A stretch of 12,093 nucleotides of DNA from positions 1-12,093 of the forward strand of contig CAJTSP010000081.1 in assembly GCA_910578965.1 (NCBI GenBank), in the 5' to 3' direction. The number at the start of each line of letters is the position of its first letter. The stretch's first letter is position 1. The position numbers were made by a program, and so were the translations under genes. Source of the stretch: an uncultured Oscillospiraceae bacterium. GTDB taxonomy: Bacteria > Bacillota > Clostridia > Oscillospirales > Ruminococcaceae. This document shows positions 1 through 6,888 of this stretch, piece after piece. The notes under the pieces are model-generated. The model was not told the DNA's origin. It did no database searches and saw only the letters and a list, made by a program, of their open reading frames with translations.

Positions 1-51
1 GCCATTGCCCAGTACTACGAGCACCTCACCGGTATCCAGATCGGCCGGTAA
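1..51 (+). CDS. 3' end of an unidentified gene (partial)
   Basis: Frame 1 is open from the left edge and reads AIAQYYEHLTGIQIGR before a TAA stop at 49-51. A strong rho-independent terminator begins 46 bases later, which supports this being a real gene end and not chance reading. Sixteen residues are too few to name a family. A Tyr-rich helix followed by LTG occurs at the C-terminus of several protein types, including some DNA methyltransferases, but I do not assign one. It is separated from the next plus-strand gene by a terminator and about 215 further bases, so it is probably a separate transcription unit. Confidence 0.6.
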   Translation, partial: AIAQYYEHLTGIQIGR

Positions 52-97
52 GCGGAGCAGCGGGCAAGGTAGGGCGCAAAAAATACACAGCATCCCG

Positions 98-132
98 GGG
101 AGGGCCTGCTTTGGGCAGGCCCTCCCTTTTTT
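98..132 (+). terminator. Rho-independent terminator of the upstream partial gene
   Basis: A perfect 12-bp stem (GGGAGGGCCTGC at 98-109 pairing with GCAGGCCCTCCC at 115-126) closes a 5-base loop and is followed directly by six T residues at 127-132. It lies 46 bases after the TAA of the partial gene, on the same strand. The absence of an A-run on the left side suggests it works mainly in the plus direction. Confidence 0.88.
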
Positions 133-348
133 GCCCTAACGCACGGGAGCAGGCTGCGCCGCACAAGCCAGGCAAACGGCATGCATACGGCAGGCAGCGG
201 CTGCTTGCCCTGCTTCAAGCATTTTTCGGCAGCCACTCTTTGGGTACTGCCCCGCTTGTGGGCAGGCGGCTTTTATGGTATCCTTGTTTTAAGGCTTGCT
301 TTATTTCCCATTGAGGGAAAACAGCCTGGAAAGGATGGGTACAAGCCT
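133..348 (+). promoter_or_regulatory. Upstream region of the PrpR-type regulator, with two inverted repeats
   Basis: No gene is visible here. Two perfect inverted repeats stand out: CTGCCC-N7-GGGCAG at 247-265 and TTTCCC-N5-GGGAAA at 304-320. The second ends 28 bases before the chosen start codon, where an autoregulatory operator or a small mRNA hairpin could sit. The sequence between 265 and 310 is more AT-rich than the surroundings, as expected near a promoter, but I could not fit a convincing -35/-10 pair or a -24/-12 element. Promoter location is therefore inference; the inverted repeats are direct observations. Confidence 0.4.
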
Positions 349-2253
349 ATGGCAAGGGTTGCAATCCTGGTGCCGTTTGCCGAGATGCGGGAGCTTGCGG
401 CCCCGCTGCTGGCAGGCGTCAGCCGGCACATGACGGTAATCTGTCTGGAATACATTCGTACCGAGGCGGTGGCCAACCGTGCTCGGGAGCTCGAGCTGCA
501 GGGCTGCGAGCTGATTATCGCGCGCGGCGCACAGGCCAGCATCATCAAGCAGGCGGTTAGGCTGCCGCTGGTTGAGATGTGCGTTACAACCCAGGAGCTG
601 GGCCTTGTAATGCTGCAGCTTAAAGAGGAGCTGGACCGTGAGCGGCCCCGCATGGGGCTGATCGGATTTGCCAACATGCTTTGCGACACCACCCATTTCA
701 ACACCCTTTTCGGCATCGAGCTGCGCACCTACATGGTGGAAAGCAGCGACGAGCTGCTCGGCGCTGTGGAGCTGGCCCTGCGGGACGGGTGCGACGCGGT
801 GATCGGCGGCGAGATCGTTTGCGAGGAGGCGGCCCGGCGGGAGCTGCCCTGCCGGTTTACCCCCGCGGGGGAGGAGAGCATGCGCAACGCCCTGCAAACG
901 GCTGCCGCCACCTGCTACGCCATCGATATGGAAAAGAAGAACAGCGCCGAGATGGACACCATGCTCAACTATACCTTCAGCGGTATCATGCAGGTAGACA
1001 GCCGCGGAATGGTTCTGCGGGTGAACCGGGCCGGCTACGACCTTTTGGAACGGATTCCCGGGGAGCTGGTGGGCCGCCCGGTAACCGAAATCATCCCCAA
1101 CTTCAACCAAAAGATTTTGGACGATACCCTGGTGCTGGGCAAGGAGGCCTATGCCTTTGTGCTGGACATCCACCACAAGGCGGCGGTCATCAACCTTGCA
1201 CCGATCCGGGTGGACGGGGCAATTGTGGGGGCGTTGCTGACCTTCCAGGAGGGCAAGCGGATTATCGAGATGGACAGCGAGCTGCGCCGCGAGCTGTACC
1301 AGCGCGGCTACATTGCCAAATACACCTTTGACAAGCTGCCCCTGCACAGCCGGGAGGCCGAGGCCACCGTGCGGCTGGGCAAACGGATTGCCAAGTACAC
1401 CGCCCCGGTACTGCTGACCGGTGAAGAGGGCAGCGGAAAATCGATTCTGGCCCAATGCATCCACAACGAAAGCCTGGCCCGCGCCAACGCCTTTGTGCCG
1501 CTGGACTGCAGCGCCTGGCTGCCCGAAACGCTGGACACCATGCTGTTTGGCAACTACACTACGCGCAAGGATTCGTCGGCCTGCATGGCCGAGCTTGCGC
1601 GGGACGGCACCCTGTTTTTGAGCCATGTGGAGGCCCTTCCCTTTGAGGCCCAATACAAGCTTTTGAGCCTTGTACAGGGCAAGTTTCTGCACAACGGCTC
1701 CAACCGGCCGGTAGGGGTAAGCGTACGGGTCATCACAGCCAGCAGCGTCAACCTGCCCGCACGGGTACAGCGCGGCGAGTTTCGCAGCGATTTGTACTAC
1801 GCGCTGAGCGTACTGAGCATGGAGATGCCGCCGCTGCGCCGTCAACGGGACGATATCCTGCCCTGGATGGATCATTACCTCAACGAGTGGCAGGAAAGCT
1901 ATAAGCGGTATATCCACCTTACCCAGGGTGCACGGCAGTTTTTGCTTGGCTACGACTGGCCGGGCAATCTCAACCAGCTCAACTCGGTTTGCCAGCGGAT
2001 TGTGCTGCTCACCGAAAAGCGCAACATTGACGAGAGCTTTTTGCGCTCCCAGCTCGAACAGGTGGCTCCCCGGATGCTGCCCGGCACCGAAAAGATCGTG
2101 CTGTATAAGGACCAGAAGGCGGTGCGCATTGCCGAACTGCTGCGCCAGTACGGCGGCAGCCGCGAAAAGGTGGCCGCCGAGCTGGGGGTAAGCAAAACCA
2201 CCCTTTGGCGGTACATCAAAAAGTACGGCATCGAGGCGGATTTTACCTATTGA
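349..2253 (+). CDS. PrpR_N-PAS-AAA+-HTH transcriptional regulator, degenerate sigma-54 activator type
   Basis: This 634-residue protein starts like other PrpR N-terminal sensor domains (MARVAILVPFAEM), which sets the start at 349 although the open frame reaches back to 181; a weak AAGG lies 14 bases upstream. Residues 1-165 form the PrpR_N ligand-sensing region, about 202-310 a PAS domain, about 330-560 an AAA+ domain, and 590-634 a Fis-type helix-turn-helix. Walker A is intact (GEEGSGKS, 358-365, Lys364) and the arginine-finger segment GEFRSDLYY (Arg479) is kept. Two hallmarks are missing. The stretch between LFG (399-401) and GTLFL (420-424) is about five residues shorter than usual and has no GAFTGA, and the Walker B pair expected after LFL is Ser425-His426 instead of Asp-Glu. 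The family normally drives sigma-54 promoter opening with ATP. This one more likely works as a sigma-70 repressor/activator, as TyrR does. It is convergent with the galactarate operon and is its probable regulator (inference). Confidence 0.9.
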   Translation: MARVAILVPFAEMRELAAPLLAGVSRHMTVICLEYIRTEAVANRARELELQGCELIIARGAQASIIKQAVRLPLVEMCVTTQELGLVMLQLKEELDRERPRMGLIGFANMLCDTTHFNTLFGIELRTYMVESSDELLGAVELALRDGCDAVIGGEIVCEEAARRELPCRFTPAGEESMRNALQTAAATCYAIDMEKKNSAEMDTMLNYTFSGIMQVDSRGMVLRVNRAGYDLLERIPGELVGRPVTEIIPNFNQKILDDTLVLGKEAYAFVLDIHHKAAVINLAPIRVDGAIVGALLTFQEGKRIIEMDSELRRELYQRGYIAKYTFDKLPLHSREAEATVRLGKRIAKYTAPVLLTGEEGSGKSILAQCIHNESLARANAFVPLDCSAWLPETLDTMLFGNYTTRKDSSACMAELARDGTLFLSHVEALPFEAQYKLLSLVQGKFLHNGSNRPVGVSVRVITASSVNLPARVQRGEFRSDLYYALSVLSMEMPPLRRQRDDILPWMDHYLNEWQESYKRYIHLTQGARQFLLGYDWPGNLNQLNSVCQRIVLLTEKRNIDESFLRSQLEQVAPRMLPGTEKIVLYKDQKAVRIAELLRQYGGSREKVAAELGVSKTTLWRYIKKYGIEADFTY

Positions 2254-2261
2254 GGCTGAAG

Positions 2262-2397
2262 GCCCGCGCGGCACAAGGCCGTGCGCATCAGGGCCGCATG
2301 GCACAGGCCGCGCAGGCCGCACACCGGGGCCGCGCGCATCAAGGCCGCGTGGCGGGGCTGCGCGCATCGGGGCCGCGCATCGGGGCCGGCAGCAGGC
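2262..2397. repeat. Degenerate GC-rich direct repeat (GGCCGC-based units)
   Basis: Just after the regulator stop codon the sequence consists of roughly ten imperfect units of 9-16 bases, most starting GGCCGC or GGCCGTG and often continuing GCGCATC followed by AGG, AAGG or GGG. The motif GCGCATC is seen at least three times and GGGGCCG also recurs. Unit length varies, so this is not a clean tandem array. It could be slippage-derived low-complexity DNA or decayed coding sequence. No gene is supported in it, although several frames are open because of the high GC content. Confidence 0.6.
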
Positions 2398-2412
2398 TCC
2401 CCTGCCCTTTTT
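2392..2412 (+). terminator. Possible weak terminator of the regulator gene
   Basis: A short 5-bp stem, GCAGG (2392-2396) with CCTGC (2401-2405) around a CTCC loop, is followed by CC and TTTTT (2408-2412). A second T-run follows at about 2439-2444. The stem is short and sits inside GC-rich repetitive DNA, so this is only a candidate for the end of the regulator transcript. Confidence 0.3.
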
Positions 2413-2464
2413 GCCGCCTTTGCGCGCTGCCCCTGCCCTTTTTTGCCTCTCCCCTCTTTTGCAC

Positions 2465-2507
2465 AAAAACGCCCCCTCCCGGCATCCCCAATGGGCCGGG
2501 AGGGGGC
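2465..2507 (-). terminator. Rho-independent terminator of the minus-strand cluster
   Basis: A perfect 13-bp stem (2471-2483 with 2495-2507, arm GCCCCCTCCCGGC) encloses an 11-base loop. Read on the minus strand it follows the IlvD-family stop codon by 41 bases and is followed by G and five T residues (2469-2465). It marks the 3' end of the whole seven-gene cluster and insulates it from the convergent regulator. Confidence 0.85.
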
Positions 2508-2548
2508 GCTTGTGCGCCTGGAAAATGCTGTTTTGCGCTTTGGGCCGG

Positions 2549-4246
2549 TTATTCCAGCCGCAGAATGGCGCCGGTGGAGGCGCTGGTAACCAGGCTGGCG
2601 TATTTGGACAGCGCCGGGCCGCGCGGCTTTTTGATCGGCTGCCAGCCCTCTTTACGGCGGGCCAGCTCCTCCTCGCTTACGTGCAGCTCGAGGGTGCGGG
2701 CGTGGATGTCGATGGCGATCTCGTCCCCGTCCTGCACAAGGGCGATCGGGCCGCCGGCCGAGGCCTCGGGGCTGATGTGCCCGATGCAGGGGCCGTGGGT
2801 TGCGCCGGAAAAGCGGCCGTCGGTAACCAGGGCAACCTCCTCGTCCATGCCGCGGCCCATGATAAGGGCGGTGGTGGAGAGCATCTCCCGCATGCCGGGG
2901 CCGCCCTGCGGGCCCTCGTACCGGATCACCAGCACGGTGCCGGGCCGGATGGCGCCCCCGCTGACCGCAGCATCGGCCTCCTCCATCGAGTCAAAAACCC
3001 GGGCCTTGCCGGTAAAGCGGTACATGCTCTCTTTTACGCCGCTTTGCTTGACCACCGCGCCCTCGGGCGCGAGGCTGCCGTGCAGCACCGCGATGCCGCC
3101 CTCGGCCTTTTGCGGGGCTTCGAGGGTTTTAAGCACATCGTCCGGCTTTGGGATGACGCCGGCCAACTGCTCGGCCAGGGTCTGGCCGGTCACGGTCATG
3201 ACGCCGGTGTGCAGCTTTGCCTCAATGGTTTTGAGCACGGCCGGGATGCCGCCGCTTGCATCCAGCGAGACGATGGGGTATTTGCCCGAGGGCTGCAGGT
3301 TGCAGATAAAGGGCACCTCCCGGCTGATGGCGTCAAAATCGCTGAGGTTCAGCTCGACCCCTGCCTCGTGGGCGATGGCCATCAGGTGCAGCACTAAGTT
3401 GGTGGAGGAGCCGGTGGCCATGGCCCCGGCCACCCCGTTGAGCAGCGCCTCGCGGGTGAGGATCATGCGCGGAGTAATGCCCTTTTTGAGTAGCTGCATC
3501 ACGGCGCGGCCGCTGGCACGGGCCAGCCGCTTGCGCCGGTTGCTCACGGCCGGGGCGGTACCCACGCCGGGCAGGCCCATGCCCAATACCTCGGTGAGCA
3601 TGCACATGCTGTTGGCGGTGCCGAGATGGGCGCAGCTACCCACCGTGGGCAGGGCGGCGCGCTCGGCCGCTTTCATGTAGTCGGGGGTAATGACGCCGGC
3701 CTCCACCCGGCCGGGGAACTCCCGCAGCTCGCTGGAGCAGAAAAGCGGGTTGCCGCCCACGTTGCCGGGCAGCATCGGGCCGCCGGGGATGACTACGGCC
3801 GGGATGTCCAGCCGCGCGGCGGCCATCAGCATGCCGGGGATAATCTTATCACAGCCGGGCAGCAGCACCATGGCGTCAAAGTGATGCGCCTCGACCACCA
3901 TCTCCACCGAGTCGGCAATCAGGTCGCGGCTGGCCAGCGGGTAACGCATCCCCTTGTGGCCCTGGCACAGCCCGTCGCAGATGGCGATGGTCTCGCTGCG
4001 GCGGGGCACGCCGCCCGCTTCAATCACACCCTGGCAGACACAGTCGGCCAGCTCCCGCAGGTGGGTGTGGCCGGGCACCATCTCGCTGAAGGAACCGATC
4101 ACCGCCACAAAGGGCTTTTTGAGGTCCTCTTCGTCCATGCCGGTGGCATACAGCAGGGCGCGCTGGCCGCTGCGGGCCAGGCCGTTGGTGAGGGTGCTGC
4201 TGCGGTAAGAAGGGTCTTTGTAGCGAAATTCGTTTTCGTAATCCAT
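2549..4246 (-). CDS. IlvD/Edd-family dehydratase (substrate uncertain)
   Basis: The 565-residue product has the full length and architecture of iron-sulfur dehydratases that convert 2,3-dihydroxy acids to 2-oxo acids (IlvD, Edd and sugar-acid dehydratases). Visible hallmarks are VPGHTHL (57-63), CDG near 90, GHKGMRYPLASRDLIADSVE (96-115), GCDKIIPGM (131-139; Cys132 a cluster ligand, Lys134 the family Lys), GSC (203-205; Cys205 a cluster ligand) with GTANSM, GSSTNLVLHL near 280, and TDGRFSG (475-481; Ser480 matches the catalytic serine). The first motif reads GSFSE where IlvD normally has NSxxE/Q. A ribosome site AAGGAG lies 9 bases before the ATG. It is the last gene of the cluster, 289 bases after the Fe-ADH. 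Branched-chain biosynthesis genes are absent nearby, so a catabolic role on a sugar acid or hydroxy acid fits better than valine/isoleucine synthesis; this is inference. Confidence 0.88.
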   Translation of the reverse strand: MDYENEFRYKDPSYRSSTLTNGLARSGQRALLYATGMDEEDLKKPFVAVIGSFSEMVPGHTHLRELADCVCQGVIEAGGVPRRSETIAICDGLCQGHKGMRYPLASRDLIADSVEMVVEAHHFDAMVLLPGCDKIIPGMLMAAARLDIPAVVIPGGPMLPGNVGGNPLFCSSELREFPGRVEAGVITPDYMKAAERAALPTVGSCAHLGTANSMCMLTEVLGMGLPGVGTAPAVSNRRKRLARASGRAVMQLLKKGITPRMILTREALLNGVAGAMATGSSTNLVLHLMAIAHEAGVELNLSDFDAISREVPFICNLQPSGKYPIVSLDASGGIPAVLKTIEAKLHTGVMTVTGQTLAEQLAGVIPKPDDVLKTLEAPQKAEGGIAVLHGSLAPEGAVVKQSGVKESMYRFTGKARVFDSMEEADAAVSGGAIRPGTVLVIRYEGPQGGPGMREMLSTTALIMGRGMDEEVALVTDGRFSGATHGPCIGHISPEASAGGPIALVQDGDEIAIDIHARTLELHVSEEELARRKEGWQPIKKPRGPALSKYASLVTSASTGAILRLE

Positions 4247-4535
4247 AATAGAACGCTCCTTTTTGAATTTTTCGGGAAAGCGCCCGGCAAGCCTGCCCCG
4301 GCCTTGGCGGCACGGCCCCGCCGGGCTCTCTCAGATTATTTCAAAACGGCTGCGCTCCTGCGCGGGCAGGCGGCTTACACCGCCTCCCCGCCCTGCCGTA
4401 CCCGGCTCCGTAAAAACGCCGCGTGCCTTGCAGAATCGGGCGGCAGGGTGCATTTGCCATACCAGTTTTGCCCGTATACGGCACAAGGGATACCGCGCCG
4501 CTGTGGCGCCGGCCCTCCCCTGCCGAGGCAATGCT
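4247..4535 (-). promoter_or_regulatory. Leader/spacer before the IlvD-family gene with palindromes
   Basis: This gap between the Fe-ADH stop and the IlvD-family start holds no gene that I can support. It contains a perfect 10-bp palindrome CCGTATACGG (4472-4481), a 6-bp hairpin AGGCGG-N6-CCGCCT (4368-4385), and arms GCCCGGC (4280-4286) and GCCGGGC (4319-4325) that could form a larger stem. No T-run follows on the minus strand, so simple termination is not indicated. An internal promoter or operator is possible, but I found no convincing -35/-10 pair. Confidence 0.35.
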
Positions 4536-5624
4536 TCAAGCCATCTGGCGCACCGCCTCGTGCAGCAGCGCGAGGCTCTCCTCGCCGGGGGCCACATAGG
4601 GCGAATCAATCAGGTAATCCTCGATGGTTTTGAGATTCTGCTCGGTGGCTTCCACCCCCAGCTCCCCAAGGGTGAGCGGCATCTCCATACCCCGCATAAA
4701 CTCCTTGAGGGCATCCCGCTCGGCGCCAAGGCGGTTATAGTGCAGTTGAGCAAACAGCCCCACCGCCACGATCTCGCCGTGCAGGGCCTTGGCGGCCTCC
4801 TTGGTAAAGTGGGTGCGCACCCCGTCGTACATTGAGTGGGCAATCGCGCTTTGGCTGAAGCTCTTGGTGATGTTGGCGATCACGCCGGTAACGGCCACGT
4901 TGATGAAGGTGACGTCCTCCAGCGCCTTGGTGACCTTGTGGCGGCGGTTGTCCTCGATGGCCTGGGGGCCGTACTGTTCCAGCACCTCGTAGGTGTACTG
5001 GGCCATGCGGAAGGCGCTGAACAGGTCAAACTTGTTGTCGTCCAGGGTCATGACCGGCTTGCCGTTCTGGATCTCGATCCGCTTGGCCATCGCGTCCAGG
5101 ATGCCGGCGGCGTTGTAGCGGATGGGGCAGTCGGCAATTACCTGCATATCCACCAGCACCGCGTCCAGCTCGTGCTCGTAGCGCCAGCAGTCCTTTTTGC
5201 CGCCCTCGGGGGTGTACATGACGCTCATGCAGGTAAAGGGGGCGCAGGTGGAGATGCTGGTGGGGATGTTGACCGTGCCCAGATGGGCGTACTCGGCCAC
5301 CGCCTTGGCAAAATCCATGATCTTGCCGCCGCCAACGCCCACCACCTCGTCGCAGCCGGCGGCGGCGCATTTTTTTGCGATCTCTTCGGCCGCTTCATAC
5401 GAGCACTGGCCGTCGTAAATCTCCACCGTCCAGCAAAGGCCGGCCTTTTCAAAGCTGGGCAGTAGCCGGTCCTTCACCGCGTCAAAGGCGCGGCGGCCCG
5501 CCACAATAAAGGGCCTTTTGCCAAATCGGGCAACCTCCTCGCCGCAAACCTCCAAAATGCCGGTACCCTGGCGGTAGCGGCCGGCGCCAAACTTGATGGC
5601 GGTGTCCAGAACAATTTTTTCCAT
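4536..5624 (-). CDS. Iron-containing alcohol dehydrogenase, GldA/HcxA-like (candidate 2-oxoacid or aldehyde reductase)
   Basis: The 362-residue protein is a group III Fe/Zn-dependent dehydrogenase using NAD(P)H. The nucleotide-binding signature GVGGGKIMDFAKAVA lies at 96-110. Metal ligands are expected at Asp177 (GILDAMAK), His263 (AIAHSMYDG) and His282 (LHGE). The segment PTSISTCAPFTCMSVMY (121-137) and RYNAAGILDAMAK resemble E. coli YbdH (HcxA, a hydroxycarboxylate dehydrogenase reducing 2-oxo acids) more than GldA, which reads STDAPTSALSV there; this comparison is from memory. AAGGAG sits 6 bases before the ATG. The gene follows the AEC permease by 145 bases. In a galactarate operon it might reduce a dehydration or aldol product such as a 2-oxo acid or tartronate semialdehyde. 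The substrate is inference; the family call is firm. Confidence 0.9.
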   Translation of the reverse strand: MEKIVLDTAIKFGAGRYRQGTGILEVCGEEVARFGKRPFIVAGRRAFDAVKDRLLPSFEKAGLCWTVEIYDGQCSYEAAEEIAKKCAAAGCDEVVGVGGGKIMDFAKAVAEYAHLGTVNIPTSISTCAPFTCMSVMYTPEGGKKDCWRYEHELDAVLVDMQVIADCPIRYNAAGILDAMAKRIEIQNGKPVMTLDDNKFDLFSAFRMAQYTYEVLEQYGPQAIEDNRRHKVTKALEDVTFINVAVTGVIANITKSFSQSAIAHSMYDGVRTHFTKEAAKALHGEIVAVGLFAQLHYNRLGAERDALKEFMRGMEMPLTLGELGVEATEQNLKTIEDYLIDSPYVAPGEESLALLHEAVRQMA

Positions 5625-5769
5625 AAGATTCTCCTTTTTTCAAAGTGGCCTTGCCCAGTTGGGGGAGTATTCAAAACGGGAATATAATTGCCGGTGCAAA
5701 CGCCTTGGAATGGGCATTCCCTTTTGGGGCAGGGCGGCAGGTGAAGGAACAGCGAAGGCCCCCCGGCAG

Positions 5770-6678
5770 CTACAAAAACAGGGTCAGAACCGGGATGGTA
5801 ACCAGGCTGGTGACGGTGGATATAAACACGCACTTGGAGGCAAACGCCGCGTTTGCATTGTACTTATCCGCTAAGATGGCGGTGGTGCTGCCAATGGGCA
5901 TGCCGGTGATGACTACCGAGATGCGGGTGGTAAGCTCATCCACACCCAGCAGGCGCAGTACGGCCAGCACGGCCAGCGGGAAAACGATCTGCCGCACGGC
6001 CACCAGGATAAAAGCCTTTGGCTCCACAAGGCCGCGGATGTCGATCTCGGCCAGGATCATGCCGATGACCACCATGCCTAAAGGGGCCGCCATGCTGCCA
6101 AAGGCGGATAGCGCCTTGGTGGCCGGCGCGGGCAGCGGCGGGTGGAAGATCATGCGCAGAAGCCCCAGCCCCACCGCAATGATGCCGGGGTTGAGCATAA
6201 CGCTTTTGACCCGCTGTTTGAGCGGCGCGTCGGTAAACAGGCTGATGCCGGCGCTCCACATCATGATGCGGTTGGGAATAATGAAAAGGCTGCCCAAAAA
6301 CAGCCCTGCCTGGCCGTAGGCGCTCTCGACAATCGGCAGGCCCACAAAGCCCGCGTTGTTGACGAGGGTGCCGTACTCCATAATGCACCGCTCGCTCTGG
6401 GCAAAGGGGCGGTACACGATCTTGCCAAACACCAGGGCCGCCAGCGCAGTGAGCATGGCAATGGCAAAGCTCAGCGCCCCCTGGCGCAGGGTGTCCCAGG
6501 TAAACGCAATGTCAAAAGACTGAAAAACCATGCAGGGCAGCGAGACGTACAGCAAAAAGTTGGTAAAGCTCTGGCGCGCCGTGCCCTTGACCAGCTCGGT
6601 TTTGTGGCAGACGATGCCCACCAAAAGGTAAATAAAGAGCACCGCCTGGATCTGTGCCATCTGGAAAAACTGCTCCAA
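5770..6678 (-). CDS. AEC-family (auxin efflux carrier type) membrane permease
   Basis: The product of about 302 residues is strongly hydrophobic, with around ten membrane segments, and reads like the Mem_trans/AEC family: an N-terminal segment AQIQAVLFIYLLVGIV, then LPCMVFQSF, NNAGFVGLPIVESAYG in the middle, and a C-terminal MPIGSTTAILADKY helix region. AEC carriers move organic acids such as malate or lactate-type compounds across the cytoplasmic membrane. The start is uncertain. TTG at 6678 has GGAGGGGTGGG just upstream and gives MEQFFQMAQIQ; ATG at 6660 has only GGAG 12 bases away; an ATG at 6732 has no ribosome site and lies within a hairpin. I prefer TTG. The gene lies between garD and the Fe-ADH, so it may import a second substrate or export a product of the pathway (inference). 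The stop is TAG. Confidence 0.85.
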   Translation of the reverse strand: MEQFFQMAQIQAVLFIYLLVGIVCHKTELVKGTARQSFTNFLLYVSLPCMVFQSFDIAFTWDTLRQGALSFAIAMLTALAALVFGKIVYRPFAQSERCIMEYGTLVNNAGFVGLPIVESAYGQAGLFLGSLFIIPNRIMMWSAGISLFTDAPLKQRVKSVMLNPGIIAVGLGLLRMIFHPPLPAPATKALSAFGSMAAPLGMVVIGMILAEIDIRGLVEPKAFILVAVRQIVFPLAVLAVLRLLGVDELTTRISVVITGMPIGSTTAILADKYNANAAFASKCVFISTVTSLVTIPVLTLFL

Positions 6679-6717
6679 TCGAGTTCCCACCCCTCCAAAA
6701 AAGGTTAGGCTGCCGGC

Positions 6718-6882
6718 GCAACCAGCCAGCATGAAGCCGGCTGGTTGCCCTGCCCGCGGCCTGCTTGAAAACAGGGTACGGCGCGGCGAAGGCGCGCCGT
6801 GCGGCCGCCTTCTCTCCCCGCCGCATCCGTACCCTGCAAAGGTTTTTTGCCCGGGGCACGGGCCGGGGCAAGCAGCCCCGGC
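6718..6882 (-). other. Three inverted repeats in the garD-AEC intergenic region
   Basis: The 210-base spacer contains three perfect stems: GCCGGGGC-N5-GCCCCGGC (6862-6882), ACGGCGCG-N7-CGCGCCGT (6778-6800) and GCAACCAGCC-N11-GGCTGGTTGC (6718-6748). None is followed by a T-run on the minus strand within a few bases; the nearest T6 is about 11 bases after the last stem, just upstream of the AEC ribosome site. They may be mRNA-processing or stability structures, or a weak attenuator between the enzyme and permease genes. Confidence 0.5.
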
Positions 6883-6888
6883 GCAGGC

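Noticed and set aside
181..348. Upstream extension of the regulator to the ATG at 181
   Set aside because: The added 56 residues do not resemble a domain, cover the inverted repeats, and PrpR_N proteins begin at the MARVAILVPFAEM equivalent.
301..2466. 721-residue open frame on the minus strand opposite the regulator
   Set aside because: It is the antisense shadow of the PrpR-type gene in GC-rich DNA. Its translation is low-complexity and matches no family, while the plus strand shows clear PrpR_N, PAS, AAA+ and HTH motifs.
2205..3680. 491-residue plus-strand open frame
   Set aside because: It starts inside the regulator and runs antisense to the IlvD-family gene; the protein is Ser/Pro/Arg-rich without recognisable motifs.
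6718..6748. Rho-independent terminator after garD
   Set aside because: The 10-bp stem is perfect but lies 141 bases past the garD stop, and the nearest T-run is about 11 bases away, so it is listed as a structured repeat and not as a terminator.
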